This document shows, piece by piece, positions 1 through 5,082 of a stretch of 5,253 bases of DNA; within the stretch, counting starts at the first letter, position 1; every line of letters starts with the position of its first letter. The notes beneath the pieces are model-generated. The model saw only the letters and a list, made by a program, of their open reading frames with translations, was not told where the DNA came from and searched no databases. A program made the position numbers and the translations under genes. Source of the stretch: Aequorivita sp. (GTDB lineage: Bacteria > Bacteroidota > Bacteroidia > Flavobacteriales > Flavobacteriaceae); assembly GCA_002733915.1 (NCBI GenBank), contig NVXN01000007.1, positions 141,311 to 146,563 of the forward strand, in the 5' to 3' direction.

Positions 1-547
1 CAATAGTATGTCCCAAATCTGCCAAAAGCTTCCAAATCTTTGGATTGCTGCCCGTAGCGACCACAATTTTTTCTGCTGAAAAAGTATCGGTCGTAGTAGT
101 TATGGCGAAACGATTTTCCTCCTTTTGAATTTCTTTTACAGATTGGTTGAGAAGAATTTCGACGCCCAATCTTTTCGCTTCGGAATGAAAACAATCAATT
201 ATAGTTTGTGAAGAATCTGAAACCGGAAACATGCGGCCATCCGCTTCAATTTTGAGTTCCACGCCCCTTTTTTCAAACCATTCAATAGTATCGCCCGTCA
301 TAAAGGTGTGGAAGGGTCCCAACAGCTCTTTTTCGCCGCGCGGATAATTTTGTGTCAATTCCTTCGGAAGAAATTCGGCGTGGGTCACATTGCATCTCCC
401 ACCACCACTCACTTTAACTTTCGTGAGCACTTCCTTTCCGCGTTCGAGAATGATTATTTTAAGTTTGGGATTATTTTCCGCAGCATTGATTGCTGTGAAA
501 AAACCCGCAGCACCGCCGCCAATTATTATGACATCAGCATTCTTCAA
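1..547 (-). CDS. NAD(P)/FAD-dependent oxidoreductase, HI0933/BaiN-like family (3' part outside window)
   Basis: N-terminal 182 residues of a flavoprotein; family members are usually about 400 residues, so over half lies beyond the left edge. Seen: an FAD-binding Rossmann start with GGGAAG at residues 10-15, the acidic E35 that ends the second strand (IIILER), the family signature VSGGGRCNVTHA at about 46-57, GRMFPVSDSSQ at 104-114, and a second dinucleotide-type ATGS at 164-167. The SGGGRCN signature is characteristic of the HI0933/YhiN/BaiN family of cytoplasmic flavoproteins. Some members reduce double bonds in steroid-like substrates, but most have no known substrate. Start: no ATG or GTG is in frame near the GGGAAG motif. 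TTG at 547-545 gives (M)KNADVIIIGGG, and it overlaps the stop of the upstream decarboxylase as TTGA, so translation is probably coupled. An ATT six bases upstream is a less likely start. The family call is secure; the reaction is not predictable. Confidence 0.9.
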   Translation of the reverse strand, partial: MKNADVIIIGGGAAGFFTAINAAENNPKLKIIILERGKEVLTKVKVSGGGRCNVTHAEFLPKELTQNYPRGEKELLGPFHTFMTGDTIEWFEKRGVELKIEADGRMFPVSDSSQTIIDCFHSEAKRLGVEILLNQSVKEIQKEENRFAITTTTDTFSAEKIVVATGSNPKIWKLLADLGHTI

Positions 548-1983
548 GCCAATACTTTTTCTTCCGCAAAAGATTCACAAAGGGCAATGGTTTCTTTTAC
601 GTCATCCAGCGTAGTGCGTGGATTTATCAAACACATACGCAATACTACTTGTCCGTTAAGCACCGTAGTAACAAGCAATGCTTGTTGTGAATCTACTACA
701 CTTTTAGAAATTCGTTGGTTCAATGCATCCAGCTTTTTCTCTGAAAGTTGGTTCCCGATGGGGTTGTATCTGAAATTGATTACCGCCAAAGTGGCCGGCG
801 AAATCACTTCCCAGTCCGCACTTTTACGAAGAAATGTTTCCGTTGCTTCAGCAAGTTTTACATTGTAGGTTATCGCCTTGCGGAATTCTTCCATTCCAAA
901 TGTTTTTACCGACATATAAAATTTCAGTGCACGAAATCGCCGCGTCAATTCTATTCCGTGATCGTAAAAGTTTATTTCGGAAGTATTGCCTTCAATATCG
1001 CGCAGATATTCGGGCTTTTCGGTAAAAGTGCCTTTCAACCATTTGTGGTTTCTCACCAAAAGACAACCGATTTCATACGGCTGAAAAAACCACTTGTGGG
1101 GATCAACAGTAAGCGAATCTGCTTTCTCAATTCCTTTTAAAAGTTGTTTTCCGTTATCGGCAAGAATCGCAAACCCGCCGTAAGCGCCGTCAATGTGGAA
1201 CCAAATGTCTTCTTTTTTGCAGATTTTTGCAATATCAGAAAGTGGGTCAACGGTTCCTGTATTTGTTGTTCCTGCAGTTGCAATTAGACAGAATGGCTCT
1301 AAACCTTCCAAGCGGTCCTTGGCAATTGCGTTTTTTAATTTATTCAATGAAAACTTAAATTCGCTGTCCGTTGGAATAACCCGAATCTGTTCCTTTCTAA
1401 AGCCTAGCACACGAATTGCTTTAATATTTGAAGAGTGTGCCTGGTCTGAAAGGTAAATCACTGCCTTACTGAAATCGTCGCCGCACTTCACTTTTCGGGC
1501 AGTGACCAAAGCAGTCAAATTTGCCATAGACCCCCCGCTTGTAAAAATTCCGCCGCCTTTTTTCTGTGGAAACCCGAACATTTTCAGTAGCCAGTTCATC
1601 GCCGTGATTTCCATTTGCGCTGCCGCTGGAGAAGCCGCCCAACCTCCGGAAAATATATTGAAGCCCGAAGCCAAGCTATCGGCCATCGCGCTAATATAGT
1701 TGCTTGGGCCAGGAACAAAGGAATAGGATTTTGGGTGTGAAACGATGTTGCTTTTGGTCATCACTTCGTCCAAAACAAAATTTAAAACTTTTCTCGGATC
1801 GCTAGCTTTTTCGGGCGCATCTTCAAGAAACAAGGCTTCCATTTCCTCACGGGAACCGGACACAACGGGTAGTTTTTCGTTTTGCGTCGCAAAATGTTCC
1901 ACAATGGCATCAACCACTTCGTAACCGTAGGTTTTCATTTCGTCCTTTCTCAATTCAAGCGTAGCTTTATTCTGAATATTCAC
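544..1983 (-). CDS. Group II pyridoxal-phosphate-dependent amino-acid decarboxylase (aromatic-L-amino-acid decarboxylase-like)
   Basis: A 479-residue protein, the usual length of group II PLP decarboxylases. Visible, in order: substrate-side segment GWAASPA (114-120); phosphate-binding TSGGSMAN (148-155); SDQAHSS with H183, expected to stack on the PLP ring; ATAGTT (235-240); HIDGAYGG with D265, which pairs with the pyridine nitrogen; DPHKW with Schiff-base lysine K297; and FTEKPEYL with Y326. By comparison with animal aromatic amino-acid decarboxylase, Y326 matches the loop tyrosine (Phe in the aldehyde-synthase branch), so simple decarboxylation is more likely. The substrate is not determined; aromatic amino acids are only one option. 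The open frame runs back to a TTG at 2079, but that lies inside the preceding gene's terminator. GTG at 1983-1981 follows an A-rich leader and a -7-like box and keeps the conserved segment before GYEVVDAIVEHF. ATG at 1938-1936, after AAAGGA, is the alternative and would give 464 residues. Its stop overlaps the start of the downstream flavoprotein gene. Confidence 0.93.
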   Translation of the reverse strand: MNIQNKATLELRKDEMKTYGYEVVDAIVEHFATQNEKLPVVSGSREEMEALFLEDAPEKASDPRKVLNFVLDEVMTKSNIVSHPKSYSFVPGPSNYISAMADSLASGFNIFSGGWAASPAAAQMEITAMNWLLKMFGFPQKKGGGIFTSGGSMANLTALVTARKVKCGDDFSKAVIYLSDQAHSSNIKAIRVLGFRKEQIRVIPTDSEFKFSLNKLKNAIAKDRLEGLEPFCLIATAGTTNTGTVDPLSDIAKICKKEDIWFHIDGAYGGFAILADNGKQLLKGIEKADSLTVDPHKWFFQPYEIGCLLVRNHKWLKGTFTEKPEYLRDIEGNTSEINFYDHGIELTRRFRALKFYMSVKTFGMEEFRKAITYNVKLAEATETFLRKSADWEVISPATLAVINFRYNPIGNQLSEKKLDALNQRISKSVVDSQQALLVTTVLNGQVVLRMCLINPRTTLDDVKETIALCESFAEEKVLA

Positions 1984-2010
1984 TTCTGTATTTTTATTTT
2001 TTTGAAAATG

Positions 2011-2018
2011 CAAAATTA
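2011..2018 (-). promoter_or_regulatory. Possible -7 box of the decarboxylase promoter
   Basis: On the minus strand this reads TAATTTTG, a full match to the Bacteroidota -7 consensus TAnnTTTG. It lies after the upstream terminator and 28 bp before the GTG start, leaving a short A-rich leader. No good TTG/TTTG -33 element is seen at 17-23 bp upstream, so the call is tentative. Confidence 0.45.
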
Positions 2019-2056
2019 CGGTTTTACGAAGGGAATGTTGGCCTTTAAACCAATAA

Positions 2057-2087
2057 AAAATGCCTTGACTAAAAGCCAAGGCATTTT
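2057..2087 (-). terminator. Intrinsic terminator after the beta-helix gene
   Basis: An 11-bp perfect stem (2057-2067 pairs with 2077-2087, core TGCCTTG/CAAGGCA) encloses a 9-nt loop. On the minus strand the stem runs into TTTTTTATT. It starts 22 bp after the beta-helix stop codon, so it most likely ends that transcript and separates it from the decarboxylase operon. The plus-strand side also ends in TTTT, so weak activity in the other direction is possible, although no plus-strand gene ends here. Confidence 0.88.
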
Positions 2088-2109
2088 GACAAAACTGTCT
2101 AGTGGAGGC

Positions 2110-3579
2110 TTATTCTACAATTATCTTCTTCGTAACATTTTGTACATCATTACTGAAATTCACAAAATACAATCCCGAAGGAAGATTTATAGGTAAAGTG
2201 TTTTGTCCTTCAGAAATAATTTCCGAAGAAATCAAATTACCCTGAATTCCATAGACCGTAACCCTTTCAAAAGAATAAACATTATTAAAATTGATTTCGT
2301 TTTTAACCGGATTGGGATAAAAGCTGAAGTTTTCAACCGCATTATCGGCAACTCCCAAAATACCGCATAGAAATGGATTAAAAGTAACTTCACCTAAATT
2401 TGAATCGTCTACGCTGTGAAAGATTACATCCTCCACCTGCTGCTCGGTGCTTTGTTGGTCCTCTATCCAGCAGTTGTTCTTTGCTAAAATTGGATTTGCG
2501 GTATTATTGTAAAGCGCATAAATTTCACCACCGTTACCGTTTTCCGCAAACGTATTATTGCCTGGATTACTTGCATCGTCGCCAAGGTTAATTGTAGCTT
2601 CACCCTGCAAAGTAATTCCCCAAAGATTTCTTCTAATTTCATTGCCCGAAACAATTACATCTTCACTTATCGATGAACTATTAAGGTTGATACCGCTTCC
2701 GCCAAGGTTAGGATCTCCTTGGATGTTGTTGTCTTCAATAATATTGTTTGTGATTTCCGCAGAATCGTTTATTCCAAGCATAGTGATTCCATAGCGGTTG
2801 CCACGAATGATGTTGTTATCAATAACCACATTTACATTGCCGCCCACAAAGTTGGCAATGGCAATACCACCGGCCTGCTCCAGGGCAGGATCGCCTATGA
2901 TTGTGTTTTGGATAATCTCTAAAGGTTCATTAGCAAGTGTAGGACCCAAATTTATTTGGGGACGGTTGCTATTGGCCTGGTTGTTACCTTCAATCATATT
3001 ATTGAAAATATAGGCCGAAACGTCGGAATTAGCCGCAGAACCGATTGCAGGATTTTCGTTAAAAGAAATAGTGTTGTTCGTAATCTGTGGCATCCCGCGC
3101 GAAAGTTGGATTACTGCACTTGTAGTCGCGCCCGATACGTTATTTGTGAGCGTACAGCCATCTATCGAAAACGTTTCTGTCAAAACGCGAAGTCCGCCGC
3201 CGTATTGAATGGTTGCATTATTGATATCGATTTCTGAAAACTCTTCAAAACGGAAACCTTCGTAAGGGGCGTTTTCATCCAAAGCCGTAATAGTTACCGC
3301 GTTTGAATTTACCGTAAAAGTTCCAAAAACTGTTACCAGTTTTGCATCATCAATTAAAAGCGTCAAATCTGAATCTATTATTACCGTATCGTTTTCTGAA
3401 ATAGTAAGATTTCCCAAAAGCGTGTATTCATTTCCAGAAATTGTAATTGTTGTGGGACTTGCCGCTGCAATATCGGCCAGAGTCCAAGTTACGCCAGTAT
3501 TTGGGGTGGTGTAATCTTGGGCAATTGCGAATGTGAAGGTTAAAAAGATTAATAATTTACTGAGGATAATTTTTTTCAT
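2110..3579 (-). CDS. Secreted right-handed parallel beta-helix protein with T9SS type A sorting domain
   Basis: A 489-residue exported protein. Residues 1-21 form a classic signal peptide (MKKIILSK, a hydrophobic core, then AIAQ). About 30-100 is rich in short beta strands (NGI/TISENDTVIIDSDL-type). About 125-385 carries repeated N-rich turns such as NNTI, NNMIEGNN, DNNIIRGNRYGI and NNIIEDNN, typical of parallel beta-helix (PbH1) repeats. The last 71 residues (about 419-489) begin with FYPNPVKNE and end with GLYFVNF...KKIIVE, the type A C-terminal signal that the type IX secretion system recognises and usually removes when the protein is attached to the surface or released. Beta-helix proteins of this kind may bind or cleave polysaccharide, but no catalytic set can be assigned here. 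An in-frame ATG 14 codons upstream (3621) is rejected because it would bury the signal peptide behind a charged leader. The gene appears monocistronic: promoter region on one side, terminator on the other. Confidence 0.93.
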   Translation of the reverse strand: MKKIILSKLLIFLTFTFAIAQDYTTPNTGVTWTLADIAAASPTTITISGNEYTLLGNLTISENDTVIIDSDLTLLIDDAKLVTVFGTFTVNSNAVTITALDENAPYEGFRFEEFSEIDINNATIQYGGGLRVLTETFSIDGCTLTNNVSGATTSAVIQLSRGMPQITNNTISFNENPAIGSAANSDVSAYIFNNMIEGNNQANSNRPQINLGPTLANEPLEIIQNTIIGDPALEQAGGIAIANFVGGNVNVVIDNNIIRGNRYGITMLGINDSAEITNNIIEDNNIQGDPNLGGSGINLNSSSISEDVIVSGNEIRRNLWGITLQGEATINLGDDASNPGNNTFAENGNGGEIYALYNNTANPILAKNNCWIEDQQSTEQQVEDVIFHSVDDSNLGEVTFNPFLCGILGVADNAVENFSFYPNPVKNEINFNNVYSFERVTVYGIQGNLISSEIISEGQNTLPINLPSGLYFVNFSNDVQNVTKKIIVE

Positions 3580-3602
3580 GGGTTTATTTTTTTTTGAAGT
3601 CG

Positions 3603-3630
3603 TAAAAATAGGAATATGCATTTAAGCAAA
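3603..3630 (-). promoter_or_regulatory. Possible promoter of the beta-helix gene
   Basis: On the minus strand TTTG (3630-3627) is followed after 16 bp by TATTTTTA (3610-3603), one base off the TAnnTTTG consensus. A start site near 3596 would leave a leader of about 17 nt that is mainly an A9 run before the ATG. The spacing is slightly short for Bacteroidota promoters, so confidence is low. Confidence 0.33.
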
Positions 3631-3666
3631 AAAGATATTTGTAGTCTTTAGCATTTTGAAAAAACT

Positions 3667-3674
3667 TAAATTTG
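3667..3674 (+). promoter_or_regulatory. Perfect -7 box directly before the EEP gene
   Basis: TAAATTTG matches TAnnTTTG exactly and ends only 4 bp before the ATG at 3679. If used, transcription would begin at or next to the start codon, giving a leaderless or near-leaderless mRNA. A TTTG lies upstream at 3638-3641, but the 25-bp spacer is longer than usual. It could also be a chance match in AT-rich DNA. Confidence 0.4.
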
Positions 3675-3678
3675 AAGA

Positions 3679-4740
3679 ATGGTATTATATGTTTTAATAA
3701 TCTTCTTTATAATCAGCCCCTTTTTTCCTGCTACCGGAAATCCGCATTGGTTTTTTAGAACTGCTGATTTTGTTAGGATCCAGTCGTTGTTTATCCAGTT
3801 TCTTCTTTTGGGACTGTTTATTTATTTTGAAGACGATTTTACTGTTTTCAGTTGGGTATTACTTGCAGCACTGATTGCCACCATGTTATATCAACTTTAT
3901 AAAATATTTCCCTACAGTTCCCTTTTTCCCAGAAGAAGTAGAATTCAGGCTGAAAGCGATGGACACGTTTCTATTTTGGCAGGAAATGTTTTGCAGACAA
4001 ATTCGTGTTATCCAGATTTTTTAAATGAAGTAAAGCGCTTCGACCCAGATTTGGTGCTCACTATGGAGTCCAACAAAGATTGGGAAAACTGTCTTTCTGA
4101 AATTGAAAAAGAGTATCCTTTCACAGTAAAAATACCTTTGGAAAATTTTTACGGAATGCACCTTTATTCAAAAAAGAAATTGAAAAATGTGGAGGTGAAG
4201 TACCAAATTGAGAATGATAAACCATCCATCTTTTTCGATTTCCCAGTGGAAGGAAATCCGCCAATATTTTTTTGCTGTTTGCATCCCGCGCCACCTAGCC
4301 CTACTGAAAATGAGACATCTAAAGAGCGTGATGCAGAGTTGATGCTTACCGGGAAAAGAATTCGTGACCTAGATAAACCAACTATAGTTTGTGGCGATAT
4401 GAACGATGTAGTTTGGAGCCGTACGACGCGTCTTTTCAAAAAAATGACGGGAATGATTGATCCACGTGTAGGTCGTGGTTTTTTTTCAACCTATCATGCA
4501 AACTATTTCTTCCTTCGCTTTCCCTTAGACCATCTATTCCATACACGTGATCTTTATGTGGGAAAAATGACACGTTCCAAAAACTTCGGAAGTGACCACT
4601 TTGCGATGTATTATGAAATTCACCATAAAAAACAGGAGAAAAGGCCCAAGAATCCAAATATGAACGGGGACGACAAAAAGGAAGTTGAAGAGGCAATTGT
4701 TGAAGGAAAAGAGAATCAAAAAGAAAGAAATGTTACTTAA
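3679..4740 (+). CDS. Membrane-anchored endonuclease/exonuclease/phosphatase (EEP) family protein
   Basis: A 353-residue protein. The N-terminus holds three likely membrane segments at about 2-17, 34-50 and 56-75, then a basic PRRSR stretch near 85-88. The rest is an EEP-fold domain with the expected metal and catalytic positions in order: N103 (AGNVLQTN), E130 (LTMESN), H202 (CCLHPAPP), D240 and N242 (CGDMNDV), D284-H285 (PLDHLF) and S305-D306-H307 (GSDHFAMYY). These residues predict an active Mg-dependent phosphoester hydrolase. The fold serves nucleases, sphingomyelinases and inositol phosphatases, so the substrate stays open; topology would decide whether the domain is periplasmic or cytoplasmic. 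The tail from about 316 is charged and of low complexity (K, E, N, D rich). An in-frame TGA at 3673-3675 excludes an earlier start, and starting later would cut the first membrane segment. The gene is divergent from the beta-helix gene and ends 4 bp before a terminator. Confidence 0.92.
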   Translation: MVLYVLIIFFIISPFFPATGNPHWFFRTADFVRIQSLFIQFLLLGLFIYFEDDFTVFSWVLLAALIATMLYQLYKIFPYSSLFPRRSRIQAESDGHVSILAGNVLQTNSCYPDFLNEVKRFDPDLVLTMESNKDWENCLSEIEKEYPFTVKIPLENFYGMHLYSKKKLKNVEVKYQIENDKPSIFFDFPVEGNPPIFFCCLHPAPPSPTENETSKERDAELMLTGKRIRDLDKPTIVCGDMNDVVWSRTTRLFKKMTGMIDPRVGRGFFSTYHANYFFLRFPLDHLFHTRDLYVGKMTRSKNFGSDHFAMYYEIHHKKQEKRPKNPNMNGDDKKEVEEAIVEGKENQKERNVT

Positions 4741-4744
4741 ATAA

Positions 4745-4772
4745 AAAAGCTCCCCAAGAATGGGAAGCTTTT
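4745..4772. terminator. Bidirectional intrinsic terminator between the EEP gene and the tRNA-Leu remnant
   Basis: A 12-bp stem with one C-A mismatch (4745-4756 pairs with 4761-4772) closes an AGAA loop. The plus strand ends in GCTTTT and would terminate the EEP gene, whose stop is just upstream. The minus strand ends in GCTTTTTTAT, a better U tract, placed 7 bp after the 3' end of the tRNA. It probably served as the terminator of the original tRNA-Leu gene as well. Confidence 0.85.
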
Positions 4773-4778
4773 AACTTG

Positions 4779-4833
4779 TACAGGCGGAGAGACTCGAACT
4801 CTCACACCGTAAGGCACTAGATCCTAAGTCTAG
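4779..4833 (-). pseudogene. 3' part of tRNA-Leu(UAG), cut off 5' of the anticodon arm; probable attachment-site half
   Basis: Read on the minus strand: anticodon stem CTAGA (4833-4829), loop CTTAGGA (4828-4822) with anticodon TAG at 4826-4824, stem TCTAG (4821-4817), and a 13-nt variable arm TGCCTTACGGTGT (4816-4804) of the long class used by tRNA-Leu. Then come T stem GAGAG, loop TTCGAGT and CTCTC (4803-4787), acceptor 3' strand CGCCTGT (4786-4780) and discriminator A (4779). CCA is not encoded. The acceptor needs ACAGGCG on the 5' side, yet the 60 bases beyond the anticodon stem have nothing like it. They also lack a D arm with the usual A14 and GG. The 5' half is therefore missing and this copy cannot give a normal tRNA. 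An integrase gene follows on the truncated side, so this is best read as the displaced tRNA end left by element insertion. An automatic annotation might call it an intact tRNA. Confidence 0.82.
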
Positions 4834-4933
4834 CGTACATTTGCCCAAACAGTACCAAAGCCACTCATTTTCAATTGATTATATAATATGTCATTTTTTT
4901 TGATATCATCTAATATCAATTGATTTCAATATT

Positions 4934-4964
4934 TGTTGTACCTATGTTGTACCTATGTTGTACC
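4934..4964 (+). repeat. Direct-repeat cluster A: three TGTTGTACC copies, 11-bp period
   Basis: TGTTGTACC occurs at 4934-4942, 4945-4953 and 4956-4964, exactly 11 bp apart. Copies 2 and 3 are preceded by TA, so the unit is TATGTTGTACC. A period of about one helical turn places each copy on the same face of the DNA, as expected for cooperative protein binding. The third copy contains the TTG that could be the -33 element of the integrase promoter. Confidence 0.92.
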
Positions 4965-4984
4965 CAGAGAAACTAATAAATTTG
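4958..4984 (+). promoter_or_regulatory. Probable integrase promoter lying between the repeat clusters
   Basis: TAAATTTG at 4977-4984 is a perfect TAnnTTTG -7 box. TTG at 4958-4960, inside the third repeat, lies 16 bp upstream and may be the -33 element. A start near 4990 would give a leader of about 90 nt that includes repeat cluster B. A protein binding the repeats would thus contact the promoter from both sides. Confidence 0.55.
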
Positions 4985-5029
4985 TATCTTTAGGGAAACT
5001 TCTTGGTAAACTAAACATTCAAAATTGAA

Positions 5030-5049
5030 TGTTGTACCTATGTTGTACC
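5030..5049 (+). repeat. Direct-repeat cluster B: two TGTTGTACC copies, 11-bp period
   Basis: TGTTGTACC at 5030-5038 and 5041-5049, with the same 11-bp spacing and TA linker as cluster A and in the same orientation. The first copy of this cluster starts 96 bp after the first copy of cluster A, close to nine helical turns. It lies 33 bp before the integrase start codon, in its presumed leader. Confidence 0.92.
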
Positions 5050-5082
5050 TGATTTGGCTTTCGTACGCAAAACAGGTCAATT

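Larger units (their letters stand above)
4834..5082. other. Left end of the inferred integrated element: AT-rich non-coding stretch
   Basis: There is no credible gene in these 249 bp. The part at 4865-4935 is very AT-rich and holds TCAATTGATT twice (4871-4880 and 4916-4925) plus the palindrome TGATATCA at 4901-4908. The part from 4934 carries the phased TGTTGTACC repeats and the probable integrase promoter. Its position between a broken tRNA and an integrase gene suggests that it works as the attachment/regulatory end of the element. How far the recombination core extends cannot be told without the other end. Confidence 0.6.

Noticed and set aside
308..1140. Plus-strand open frames opposite the flavoprotein and decarboxylase genes (also 1193-1699, 1882-2196)
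   Set aside because: They run antisense to clearly conserved coding sequence, have no recognisable domain or start signals and are explained as shadows.
544..2079. Full 511-codon reading of the decarboxylase from TTG 2079
   Set aside because: The start lies in a strong terminator hairpin and the extra N-terminus resembles no part of the family.
2400..3237. Plus-strand open frames opposite the beta-helix gene
   Set aside because: Antisense shadows of a repetitive coding region; the peptides have atypical composition and no upstream signals.
3587..3595. T9 run (A9 on the coding strand) before the beta-helix ATG as a phase-variation tract
   Set aside because: A-rich leaders are common in Flavobacteriaceae and the run is neither in the coding frame nor between the proposed promoter boxes.
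2110..3621. Start of the beta-helix protein at the ATG at 3621
   Set aside because: It would put 14 residues with several lysines before a textbook signal peptide beginning at 3579; the putative promoter would also lie inside the coding region.
4164..4719. Minus-strand open frames opposite the EEP domain
   Set aside because: The plus-strand frame holds all EEP motifs in order; the antisense frames overlap one another and show no family features.
4779..4862. An intact tRNA-Leu using GTAC/GTAC as a D stem
   Set aside because: GTAC at 4852-4855 and at 4835-4838 could pair, but the seven bases then left for the 5' acceptor (GTGGCTT) do not pair with CGCCTGT, and the conserved D-loop bases are not in place.
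4934..5049. The regularly spaced repeats as a small CRISPR array
   Set aside because: The units are 9-11 bp in direct tandem with 2-bp linkers; there are no 25-40 bp repeats with unique spacers and no cas genes.
5063..5075. GTACGCAAAAC before the integrase as a second copy of the GTACGCTAGAC at the tRNA break (minus strand 4838-4828)
   Set aside because: Only GTACGC plus scattered bases agree; this is too short to call an attachment core without the other element end.
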